In this document: in pieces, positions 8,403 to 16,059 of the stretch
Position numbering within the stretch: the first letter of the stretch is position 1
How the letters are laid out: each line of letters starts with the position of its first letter
NCBI GenBank assembly: GCA_964542875.1
Contig: CAZIWA010000084.1
Span: forward strand, 1-24,139
DNA length: 24,139 nt
Direction: 5' to 3'
From: CAZGOM01 sp964542875
Lineage (GTDB): Bacteria > Planctomycetota > Phycisphaerae > Phycisphaerales > Phycisphaeraceae
Made by a program: the position numbers and the translations under genes
Notes under the pieces: model-generated
The model's input: only the letters and a program-made list of their open reading frames with translations
Database searches by the model: none
Told to the model about the DNA's origin: nothing

Positions 8403-10097
8403 TCACGGCCTGGGCAGGCGCACCTGATCCTTGCTTCGGGTGATTTCTTCACGGCCTGATTCCATGAACACCACGTACCCGTTGTCTGTGCGTCGGACCA
8501 CTTTGGCCCTGAACCATTTCTCGCCCACTTTTGCTTCCACGATGGCCCCGGGTTCCAGCAAGGCCGGCGGGGCTGGAGGCGCAGGCGGAAGATCTGGCTT
8601 TTTCTCCACCACCGGGGTCGGCGGCGGCGGGGGAGGGGGGGCGGCTTTGACCGTCACTTTCGGGCGAATGCTCTTGACGGGGATGTCACGAAACTTTCCA
8701 GGACCGTTGCCGGTTTCGCGTTTGACCCAGATCACTCGTCCTGCGGGTTCTCCATCGGGCGAGGGAACAACATGAGTCGCGGGCACGGCTATCGCCCTTT
8801 GCGTCTGCATCGTGAGCTTAATCAGCATTGCGGCTGATTTAATGATTTTGCGGATGACGTAAACATCGCCTGGCAAAGACTTCTCCATCGTGACCAATGT
8901 GCCGGGGACAAATTCCTCGCTCTCTGAGGCTGAACCCAGAGGCCGAAGCTTATTTAACGGCACAACCGTGTCTTCGGCGATCAGATTTATGAAGTCCATC
9001 AACACCAGCCTGTCGTCTTGAGTCGTCAAGACCACGGCGTTTATCCAATATGAATTATCCGCGTTGAAGTAGAGAACGACATCGCCGGGCTTATAGCTTT
9101 CAGCCGGCCTGGGTTTGGTGTTGGCGGTTTCAAGTGCTGCGAGCTTTTCATAAAACTCAGAGGAAGCAGGAACAGTGGACGCGGGTTCCCCCATTTCACT
9201 GGGTTTGACGCGATAACCGTTGAATTTGTACCGCCGATACAAGTGCTCGCCTGGCTGAATGACCACTTGATCGCCGGTGAACCCGATGATGTTTCCCGGC
9301 AGCCATCGCGTGCCTGAAAGGTATTCCACCGTCTGGCCCATGGTCAGCGGCCAGACGTCCTGGCTTTGGCCGGCGCTTCGGCAGTGATCCTGGGAAATCG
9401 TCACTCTTGGGTGGGGGGTGGCGATTTGGGCAACCAACCTTTCATCTTCGAAGCCGATGACCGTCGCATCCTGCCAGAGGGTGCTGGAATTCGTTAATAC
9501 CCTTACCAGTTCACCGGGCTTAAAAGTGGTGATGTCGACCAGCATGGGTTCGTCCGGCGGGAGCCCCCCCGGCACATCACGAATCGCATCAACAGAGGCG
9601 TAACGGGAGAAGGGCCGGACCTGGCTTGGGACCGCTGAGATCAGACCACTGTGATTGGTGAAGCGAACCAGCACTTTTCCTGAATAGACATCGACCACAC
9701 GGACGGGCTGGAAGTTATTACGGTCCTTTAGAAAGTTTACGATCGTACCGGGGACCACCTTCAAGTCCTCAACGGTGCCGGTGTATGGCTTGAGTTTGTC
9801 CAGGTCTGTTACGAAGTCGCCTTGATCGCGTTGCTCGGCCACTTGTTCAACCACGATGTGATGGTTTCCTACGAGTCTCACGACGGTGGCCTGAAACCAC
9901 ATTGGCGCACGGGACTCGATTGAACCGTAGGCCCAGACACGATCTCCAGGGTTGTAATAGGACAAAGGCATGATGCCGTCCTGCGCTGCGGGAGAAGCAG
10001 GGGCATTTTGCCCGTGGACAAACGATGGCTGCCCCAGGGATCCGATGGTGAGCAGCAAGCCCGCCATCCCCAGCCCGGTTTTTCTCCATACACCCAT
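8403..10097 (-). CDS. Exported protein with seven SH3/Tudor-like repeats
   Basis: I place the start at the ATG at 10097 (564 aa) because it begins a signal peptide (basic VWRKTG, hydrophobic LGMAGLLLTIGSLG, then a likely cleavage near VHGQ) and has GGAG upstream. An upstream in-frame ATG at 10211 would add a polar 38-residue leader that hides the signal. The mature part holds repeats of the form (Y/F)xPGxxV, then W or F followed by A/V strands, ending in RP or KP. These are at about residues 47-105, 114-163, 191-240, 251-299, 335-387, 396-446 and 515-562. The last is set off by a Pro-rich linker (about 486-514) with a run of seven prolines. The pattern resembles Tudor/Agenet or SHD1-like SH3 barrels. 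The function is unknown; binding to a cell-envelope polymer or protein is an inference. Confidence 0.82.
   Translation of the reverse strand: MGVWRKTGLGMAGLLLTIGSLGQPSFVHGQNAPASPAAQDGIMPLSYYNPGDRVWAYGSIESRAPMWFQATVVRLVGNHHIVVEQVAEQRDQGDFVTDLDKLKPYTGTVEDLKVVPGTIVNFLKDRNNFQPVRVVDVYSGKVLVRFTNHSGLISAVPSQVRPFSRYASVDAIRDVPGGLPPDEPMLVDITTFKPGELVRVLTNSSTLWQDATVIGFEDERLVAQIATPHPRVTISQDHCRSAGQSQDVWPLTMGQTVEYLSGTRWLPGNIIGFTGDQVVIQPGEHLYRRYKFNGYRVKPSEMGEPASTVPASSEFYEKLAALETANTKPRPAESYKPGDVVLYFNADNSYWINAVVLTTQDDRLVLMDFINLIAEDTVVPLNKLRPLGSASESEEFVPGTLVTMEKSLPGDVYVIRKIIKSAAMLIKLTMQTQRAIAVPATHVVPSPDGEPAGRVIWVKRETGNGPGKFRDIPVKSIRPKVTVKAAPPPPPPPTPVVEKKPDLPPAPPAPPALLEPGAIVEAKVGEKWFRAKVVRRTDNGYVVFMESGREEITRSKDQVRLPRP
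8412..9959 (-). repeat. Coding repeats: seven SH3/Tudor-like units
   Basis: Seven divergent units of about 48-60 codons share the opening YNPGDRV, VVPGTIV, FKPGELV, LTMGQTV, YKPGDVV, FVPGTLV and LEPGAIV. Most then have an aromatic residue followed by (A/V)xVV and a closing (V/L)(K/R)P. They are recognisable at protein level only; the DNA repeats have diverged. Bases 8556-8642 encode the Pro-rich linker before the last unit. Confidence 0.7.
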
Positions 10098-10171
10098 GCC
10101 CGATACGCTCCGGAGTTCAACGTGGATCGACGCGACATATGTTACGCAATCCGGCGTCTGGTCCCTTTGAG

Positions 10172-10239
10172 GTGACTTGCCCCTGCCTTCTCTGGTACGA
10201 TCGGGAATCACACTTTTCTTTATTTGTAGCAGGGGTCAC
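10172..10239 (+). promoter_or_regulatory. Inverted repeat that could sequester the RBS of the 780-aa protein gene
   Basis: GTGA at 10172-10175 and CCCCTGC at 10180-10186 are complementary to TCAC at 10236-10239 and GCAGGGG at 10229-10235. They form 11 potential pairs with a 4-nt bulge around a 42-nt loop. The 3' arm contains the AGGGG ribosome-binding site, and the start codon follows at once at 10240. If transcription starts upstream of 10172, the folded leader would hide the RBS. The spacer between the two divergent genes is only 142 bp (10098-10239). Confidence 0.4.
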
Positions 10240-12582
10240 ATGTCGCAAGAAAGCAAGGTCGTACCGGCCGTCTATTGCTGCATCCCGATTGAGTTCATTC
10301 AGCCGTGGGATCATGACGCCGTGATCCGTCGTGTGGCAGACTTAAAGCTGGGCAATTGCGTTCAATTGCAGAATACTGCGCACATTGGTATTTCTGACGA
10401 GGCACGGGCCGATTGGAAGAAGCGTTACCCGCACATGGCGGCGAAGGTGGACGCCACGCCCAGGTTCCACGAGCGGCCTGAGCATGGCATGGCGGCGATT
10501 GTCGATATGCCGCTGGAGCACTGGATCGGCCAACTGGACCTTTGCCGAAGTCTTGGGTTAAAGGCGGTGTCGTTTTTGCCTCCCTTGCACTCGCTTTCGG
10601 GCGCGGATGCCAAACGGCTTGCCGAAGCGGGCAAGGGCGTGGTGATGACGGCGATGATCATGGGTGAAAATCTCAGCATTCTTCATCACACGCTTTCGCT
10701 GGAACGGCTGAAGAAGATGGCGGCGACTCCCGCTGCGGACCAGGCCTTCACGCCGGCTGTGAAGCTTCCAGACGGCCAGCTTCCGGCCTCTATTTTCGAC
10801 AACATCGATACGCTGGATTTCGCCAGTGTGCAGGACTGGTTTGTGAACCGGCACAAGGCATTGGGGATCGAAGTAAAGAAGTATTTCGATGGGCCGCTTT
10901 CGGCGATCGAAGCGTCGTCGCAGATCCGGCTTTGCATGCTGGCCGGGGTGGATTTGCCGATCCTGGAGCTGGTGCCTCACGAGCCATTGCGGGGGATATC
11001 CGGCGTTCGCGGGGCTGCCCGTGCTTACGGCAAGAACGCATGGGGCGTCCACGCGGCGATGGGGTATTTCCGGCCGCCTGCCGACTATTTGCTGCCACGC
11101 AGGCTGGCGATTGCGTACCGGCTGTTTTTCGCCGCGGGGGCTTCACTGTTTACCGAGTGCAACATGCCGCTTTGCGTGACGGGCTCCTGCTCTGGTTTTT
11201 TCACCATTCAAGCCAGCCCGCCGATCCGCAAGGGGGAATCAGAGCGGTTGGAGTTTGACCATCCGATTCCGCAGGCGGCACGGGAGTTTCTGGCGGACTT
11301 TCATCGGTTTACGCAATTTCATACCCGGCCTGCGGTGCACCCGCGGGTGCGGATGGGATATGTCGCCGGGCACCTGGATTCCGGCTATGAGCGGCTCTGG
11401 CTGGTGGACCATCCGGGATTCTGGGCCCCTGACGCGGCCAAGACGGCGAATCACATCGATCACGTGTTTGACTCCGAGCCGTGGTATACGCCGCCTCGGA
11501 TGTATTACTGGCAGGCTGATCCGGGCAAGACCCTCAGCTACGGCACCCCGCCTTGCGGTCAGGTGGACTTGGTTCCGATCGAGGCCGCGCCGGAGGTGCT
11601 CTCGTCATATGGGGCGCTGGCCATGCTCGGCTGGAATACCATGACGCCGGAGCATTACCAGGCGCTGATCGACTATGTAACGCAAGGAGGGATTCTCTTT
11701 TTAAGCCTTCCTCATCTTTCGACCCGTACGCGGATGGATCGGCCGCAGATGTTTATCCATGATGGCGACCTGCGCGCGCTTTGCGGTGCGACGGTCGCGC
11801 CGGCAAGCGGCCCGGGGCCAGCCATTGAAGAAGTGCTGCTTAAGAACGACTCTACTGACTCCCGATTGGATCTGCCTCAGGGCACGCTTTATCTGGAGCC
11901 TGCAACGCTGGGTTCACTGACGCTCCACGGTGCCACGCCGCTGGCTGTCTCCCGTGATAAGGCCAACCCCGGTCAACCTGTTCTTCTTGAGCACCGGGTG
12001 GGCAAAGGCACCGTGCTGCTGCTGAACACCTGGGAGTATCCAGGACAGCGGCTGGATGCCTTCATCACCGACGTTCTGCGCACGCTGGCTGAGTCTCAGC
12101 AGCAGGATATCGCGGTGCGATCCAGGGATGTCTATTACTCGATTTACGACGGCGCGTTCCCCTCGGGCGAGGCTTACAGCGTGGTTTACCTGGTGAATCA
12201 CAATATCTACGGCCAGAGCGTTTTCCCGTCGCTGATCCTGAACCACAAGCATGAAACCCCGATCCGCGTGGCAGGCGGAGACATGCGTATCGCATGGCTT
12301 ATCGATGGAATTCTGGTTTCCCCAACGGATCCATACGTTAAAGCGGTGGATGCGCAAAAAACCGCGACAAGCCTTGTGGTGACTCTTGAATCAGCTCCGC
12401 AGTCGCCGGGCGGGTCCATCAAAGCAGGGCAGCGGACATTGCAGCTTGCCCATCCCCAGGGATGGATCACCAGCGTCACAGTGAATGGAGTTTCAATTCC
12501 TGTGCAGTCAACGCCGGATCATGAACTGCTGGTCACATTCCCGGTGACGGGGCGCGATGTGCTGACGATCCACTATGGTTGA
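10240..12582 (+). CDS. Putative cytoplasmic glycosidase-like protein with GATase-like domain
   Basis: I choose ATG 10240 (780 aa) because AGGGG lies 4-5 nt upstream; an in-frame ATG at 10177 would only add 21 unlike residues. No signal peptide is visible. The N-terminal half looks like a TIM-barrel enzyme: AVYCCIPIEFIQPW at the start, then alternating hydrophobic strands such as LKAVSFLPPLHS and VDLPILELVPHEP. A middle part around residues 455-500 (YGALAMLGWNTM, then YVTQGGILFLSLPHL) matches the class I glutamine-amidotransferase-like domain found in GH42 beta-galactosidases and related families. A beta-rich C-terminus follows, ending TGRDVLTIHYG. I do not recognise the exact family. A hydrolase acting on imported oligosaccharides is an inference from this layout and from the neighbouring LacI-type and GH20 genes. 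Confidence 0.7.
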   Translation: MSQESKVVPAVYCCIPIEFIQPWDHDAVIRRVADLKLGNCVQLQNTAHIGISDEARADWKKRYPHMAAKVDATPRFHERPEHGMAAIVDMPLEHWIGQLDLCRSLGLKAVSFLPPLHSLSGADAKRLAEAGKGVVMTAMIMGENLSILHHTLSLERLKKMAATPAADQAFTPAVKLPDGQLPASIFDNIDTLDFASVQDWFVNRHKALGIEVKKYFDGPLSAIEASSQIRLCMLAGVDLPILELVPHEPLRGISGVRGAARAYGKNAWGVHAAMGYFRPPADYLLPRRLAIAYRLFFAAGASLFTECNMPLCVTGSCSGFFTIQASPPIRKGESERLEFDHPIPQAAREFLADFHRFTQFHTRPAVHPRVRMGYVAGHLDSGYERLWLVDHPGFWAPDAAKTANHIDHVFDSEPWYTPPRMYYWQADPGKTLSYGTPPCGQVDLVPIEAAPEVLSSYGALAMLGWNTMTPEHYQALIDYVTQGGILFLSLPHLSTRTRMDRPQMFIHDGDLRALCGATVAPASGPGPAIEEVLLKNDSTDSRLDLPQGTLYLEPATLGSLTLHGATPLAVSRDKANPGQPVLLEHRVGKGTVLLLNTWEYPGQRLDAFITDVLRTLAESQQQDIAVRSRDVYYSIYDGAFPSGEAYSVVYLVNHNIYGQSVFPSLILNHKHETPIRVAGGDMRIAWLIDGILVSPTDPYVKAVDAQKTATSLVVTLESAPQSPGGSIKAGQRTLQLAHPQGWITSVTVNGVSIPVQSTPDHELLVTFPVTGRDVLTIHYG

Positions 12583-12595
12583 TGCGAGCCGCGCG

Positions 12596-13705
12596 TTACA
12601 CCGGCCGGAGGCTCACCCGGTTTGCGCTCTTAACGGTCGACCGGCGCACTTGAAGCGTCGGTTGGATCATCAATTGCACGAGGTTTGTGCCTGAGCGCTC
12701 ACCAGAGAGACGTTCCCGGAGCAACTGGTAAGCCTTAACGCCGATGTTCTCCGAATCATGCGTGATGGTGGTGAGGGGGATGGCGCCTTCCGCGGATGTC
12801 GCCATGCCGTCGCAGCCCACGACGGCGAGCTGGTCGGGCACGCTCACGCCCATCTCTGTGGCGATGCGGATGACGCCCATGGCAATGGCATCACCCACAG
12901 CGGCGATGGCGTCCCAGGGCAACTCCCCGGTGAGGAAGTGCTCACGCACTTGCTCCACCTCATCGGTGGCGTAGTGGTTCATGCTGTATCGGTCGAGATC
13001 GATCGTCACCGTGGGGGGGACAGGCATGCCGTTTTTCTTGAAGACGTCCTGGAAGCCTTCGATCTTCTGGTCGTTCACATAGCACCGGGTTTTACCCGCG
13101 ACATAGGCCAGACGCGTGCGGCCCAGCTCCAGAAGGTGTTCTGCCTGCATTTGCCCGGCCTTGAACACATTGGCGCTCACGTCATCGGTTTTAAAGTCCA
13201 GACGGCCGCGGCCGTCGAAAGTGACAACGGGGAAGCCGGTGTCCACGAGCCGACGCAACTGGTTGTGCGGGCCGGTTTCAGAAGGATAGATGGCGATGGC
13301 GTCCACCTGGCGATCCATCAGCCATTGGATGGCTTGATCTTCCTTTTCGGAGTTATTTTCTGTGCAGGTGATCATGGTGGGGAGGCCGGCGGCGCGGGCG
13401 GAGGACTCAAACCCGACGATTTTTCGGGAGGTGACTTCCACATCCAGCCCGGTGACGATGAGCCCGATGGTTAGGGTTGGTTTACCATTTAGGGCGCGCG
13501 CGACGGCGCTGGGACGGTAGCCGAGCTTCTTGACCATGTCGTAGACGCGGGTGCGGGTGGCTTCCGACGCGAAGCACTCGGGCCGATCATTTAAGATCAT
13601 TGACACGGTGGCTTTGGTTACGCCAGCGGCTCGGGCGACATCGGCGATGGTGGGACGTTTGCCGGGGGGTAACATGACATCGTTATTGGAGTTTTCTTGG
13701 GTCAT
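12596..13705 (-). CDS. LacI-family transcriptional regulator
   Basis: The 369-aa protein (ATG at 13705) has a LacI helix-turn-helix at residues about 18-40 (PTIADVARAAGVTKATVSMI) and a hinge helix RPSAVARALNG near 64-74. An effector-binding periplasmic-like domain follows, with LGRTRLAYVAG, AIAAVGDAIAMGVIRIATEMGV and VVGCDG typical of the family. It should bind a palindromic operator and respond to a sugar. An upstream in-frame ATG at 13789 would add 28 residues of basic, non-conserved sequence, so I prefer 13705, although its ribosome-binding site is weak. It converges on the 780-aa glycosidase-like gene with 13 bp between stops, and is divergent from the PP2C phosphatase gene. Confidence 0.94.
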   Translation of the reverse strand: MTQENSNNDVMLPPGKRPTIADVARAAGVTKATVSMILNDRPECFASEATRTRVYDMVKKLGYRPSAVARALNGKPTLTIGLIVTGLDVEVTSRKIVGFESSARAAGLPTMITCTENNSEKEDQAIQWLMDRQVDAIAIYPSETGPHNQLRRLVDTGFPVVTFDGRGRLDFKTDDVSANVFKAGQMQAEHLLELGRTRLAYVAGKTRCYVNDQKIEGFQDVFKKNGMPVPPTVTIDLDRYSMNHYATDEVEQVREHFLTGELPWDAIAAVGDAIAMGVIRIATEMGVSVPDQLAVVGCDGMATSAEGAIPLTTITHDSENIGVKAYQLLRERLSGERSGTNLVQLMIQPTLQVRRSTVKSANRVSLRPV

Positions 13706-13818
13706 AACTAAGCGTCTTGGCTCGCCGTTCCGGAAAAGAGGGTCATAACATTTGATCTTAGGGCGCACCCGTCGTGCTCCATTTCCCATATCCTACGTTT
13801 AATTTAGGCTTTGGCTAC

Positions 13819-13836
13819 GAAATTATTTCTAATTTC
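13819..13836. promoter_or_regulatory. Perfect 7-bp inverted repeat, candidate operator
   Basis: GAAATTA at 13819-13825 and TAATTTC at 13830-13836 form a perfect inverted repeat around TTTC. It lies 114 bp upstream of the LacI-type start codon, in the 307-bp divergent spacer 13706-14012. The site is AT-rich in a GC-rich genome. It could serve autoregulation of the LacI-type gene. It lacks the central CG usual in LacI operators, so the link is tentative. Confidence 0.4.
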
Positions 13837-13882
13837 TCCGCTTTGTTTACCGGTTTAGATGAACTTGCACAGCGTGTTTAGG

Positions 13883-13917
13883 TTGACCTTTGACCGATTT
13901 TAATACGTGGTTAAGAT
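13883..13917 (+). promoter_or_regulatory. Candidate sigma70-like promoter for the PP2C phosphatase gene
   Basis: TTGACC at 13890-13895 is followed after 16 bp by TAAGAT at 13912-13917, a fair match to -35/-10 boxes. A second TTGACC sits at 13883-13888 as a direct repeat. Transcription would start near 13924 and give an untranslated leader of about 90 nt. The rest of the 13706-14012 spacer shows only the inverted repeat at 13819-13836. Confidence 0.45.
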
Positions 13918-14012
13918 GCAATGAGCCGCGGTGTTTGCGTTAAAGCCCTTTCTATGCCGGGTCCATGTGAGACCTTCAACTCCATCGGCCGACGATTTGT
14001 GAAGGCGAGCCA

Positions 14013-16007
14013 TTGGACCCCCAAGCCTCACAACCTACCGCTCATGTTGTCGACCGATCGCCTTCTGTTCGGATGCTGGTGATTTTGGCATTGACCATTC
14101 CGGTGGCGATTATCGCCGTGGTGCTGATCGTGCTGTCGTCAACGATTACCGGGCGGATTGTCGAGGGTGATGCGCAGAGCCGGTTGGAGTCGGAGTCTCA
14201 CCGGGCGCAGGAGATGATCCGGGCGCGCATTGGTTACGCCGTTCGGCAGAGCCGGCTTTATGTAAAACGCATTGAGCACAGCCAGATTCCGTTGACCGGA
14301 AACCTGACCGGCTGGGAGCCGATGATGTTCGACCGCCTGGCCACGGGCGATGAAGTGGCCTCGGTGTGTTACGGTTCCACCAAAGGTGAATCCACCTATC
14401 TGATGCAGGTTCATAACCGGCTTCGGCTGGGCCGGGGGAAGGGGCCGGGGCCCGATGAGACCACGGAAACCACGCTCTCCGGCGTGACAAACCTTCCTGT
14501 AGAGGACCCTGAAAACAAGATTTATCAGTATGACCCGCGAACCCGTCCCTGGTACACCAATGCGGTGGAGGCCCAGGCGCCGGTGTGGACGGATATCTAT
14601 TCGTGGTTTCAGGACCGAGGGGATGCGTCGGTGTTTGGCATCGGTTACGCCACGCCCATTTATGGGAAGGATAAAACCCTTAAAGGCGTGCTGGTGATCG
14701 ATGTGACGCTTTCAGAAATCTCACGATTTCTGGGCCGGATTTCCCAAGGCAGGAATCAGAACCTGTTCGTGTTCGACCAGCAGGGCCTGCTGGTGGCCGG
14801 ATCGGGCATTCGCTCTACGGATGATGCCGGCAAGCGCTCTTCCCAGGCGCAGGTGATTCCCGGTGCGGCGACTGAATCCGACTTCTTCCGATACACCCAC
14901 AACGGCACGCCGATGCTGGCGAGATCAGAGTGGTTTTCCGTTGCCGATGGGCTGCGATGGCGCATCGTCACCATGGTGTCCGAGGATTCGCTGATGCAGG
15001 ATTCCAGGCGGCTGATGCGGCTGATGTTCATCATCAGCGCGGGCTTTCTGGTGATCGGCGTGGGTGCCAGCTATGTCGTCTCCGGATGGCTGATCAAACC
15101 GGTTTACCAGCTTATCGGGCACATCCGGGCCATCGGGCAGGGGGATCTGGACACGCAGGTGAATTTGAATGGCGTGAGGGAGTTCCACCAGATTTCCGAC
15201 GAGCTCAACGGCATGTCTTCAAAACTCAAGAAGCACATCGCCGTCGAGCGATCGCTGGAGCTGGCCCGGCAGGTGCAGCAAAGCCTGCTGCCGGGGAAGA
15301 ATCCGGATTCAGGTTCGCTGGATATCCATGGGCACAGCGTTTACTGCGAAGCGACCGGTGGGGATTATTACGACTTCATCCAAACGCCGCAGGGATCGCG
15401 GCTGACCATCGCCATTGGCGATGTGATGGGGCACGGAATCGCTGCGGCGCTGCTTATGGCCACGGCCAGGGCTGCGCTGCGCATGGGGGCGACCCGGATT
15501 CAAAACCTGGGGCACTTAATGTCTGAGCTTAATGACATCCTGGCGCGGGATGCTTCGCATGGGCGGTTCATGACGATGACGATTGCACAGGTGGACCCGG
15601 AATTCGGCACGGTGCGATGGGCATCAGCGGGGCATGACCCGGTGATCCACTTCCGGCCTTCCACGGGGCATTTCCAAGAGCTGGATGGCGGGTCGGTCCC
15701 GCTGGGCGTGATTCAAAACGAGGCTTATGAGGAATACGAGTTTTCCGATCTGCGCGACGGGGATGTGCTCTTTTTCGGCACGGACGGCGTCTGGGAAGCC
15801 CATGGGCCAAACCTGACGCTTTTCGGCAAAGAACGGTTGAAAGAAGCCATCAGCGATGCGGAAAAAGCCAACCCCGGCAAGATTACCGCCAAGGCGGTGG
15901 CCGACGCTCTGGATAAAGCCCTGACTGATTTCACTCAGAATGTGACGTTTTTAGACGATGTGACGTACGTGGTGGTGGTGTGCCAGAAGTTCACGCCTGC
16001 TCAGTGA
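14013..16007 (+). CDS. Membrane Cache-HAMP-PP2C (RsbU/SpoIIE-type) Ser/Thr phosphatase
   Basis: The 664-aa protein has TM1 at residues 21-44, an extracytoplasmic Cache-type sensor to about residue 330 and TM2 at 335-358. A HAMP linker (355-408, with IKPVYQLIGHIRAIGQGDLD) and a C-terminal PP2C domain (about 440-657) complete it. The sensor shows the Cache hallmark YDPRTRPWYTNAV (172-184). The PP2C domain shows ARQVQQSLLP just before it, then GGDYYDF (Asp451), GDVMGHGIAAAL (Asp470), GTDGVWEA (Asp591) and LDDVTYVVV (Asp648/649), so the metal-binding acidic residues are intact. Such proteins dephosphorylate anti-sigma-factor antagonists (STAS proteins) in response to an outside signal. No STAS or anti-sigma kinase gene lies in this window. 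The start is TTG 14013 with AAGG(CGAG) before it; ATG 14073, just before TM1, is the alternative. Confidence 0.93.
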   Translation: MDPQASQPTAHVVDRSPSVRMLVILALTIPVAIIAVVLIVLSSTITGRIVEGDAQSRLESESHRAQEMIRARIGYAVRQSRLYVKRIEHSQIPLTGNLTGWEPMMFDRLATGDEVASVCYGSTKGESTYLMQVHNRLRLGRGKGPGPDETTETTLSGVTNLPVEDPENKIYQYDPRTRPWYTNAVEAQAPVWTDIYSWFQDRGDASVFGIGYATPIYGKDKTLKGVLVIDVTLSEISRFLGRISQGRNQNLFVFDQQGLLVAGSGIRSTDDAGKRSSQAQVIPGAATESDFFRYTHNGTPMLARSEWFSVADGLRWRIVTMVSEDSLMQDSRRLMRLMFIISAGFLVIGVGASYVVSGWLIKPVYQLIGHIRAIGQGDLDTQVNLNGVREFHQISDELNGMSSKLKKHIAVERSLELARQVQQSLLPGKNPDSGSLDIHGHSVYCEATGGDYYDFIQTPQGSRLTIAIGDVMGHGIAAALLMATARAALRMGATRIQNLGHLMSELNDILARDASHGRFMTMTIAQVDPEFGTVRWASAGHDPVIHFRPSTGHFQELDGGSVPLGVIQNEAYEEYEFSDLRDGDVLFFGTDGVWEAHGPNLTLFGKERLKEAISDAEKANPGKITAKAVADALDKALTDFTQNVTFLDDVTYVVVVCQKFTPAQ

Positions 16008-16032
16008 ATCAGTTGGATACAGGGCGGTTGAT

Positions 16033-16056
16033 GGTTAGAAAAATAACCTGGGTTAT
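16033..16056. promoter_or_regulatory. Palindrome and extra half-site next to the GH20-like start codon
   Basis: ATAACCTGGGTTAT at 16043-16056 is a palindrome with 6-bp arms and a two-base centre, and an additional GGTTA half-site lies at 16033-16037. The palindrome ends 3 bp before the ATG at 16060 and takes the place where a ribosome-binding site would be expected. It could be an operator for one of the two sugar regulators, or an RNA hairpin at the translation start. Confidence 0.5.
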
Positions 16057-16059
16057 ATT

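Noticed and set aside
13973..14005. CCTTCA/TGAAGG stem that could cover the RBS of the phosphatase gene
   Set aside because: Only six pairs with a 21-base loop; expected by chance near a purine-rich RBS.
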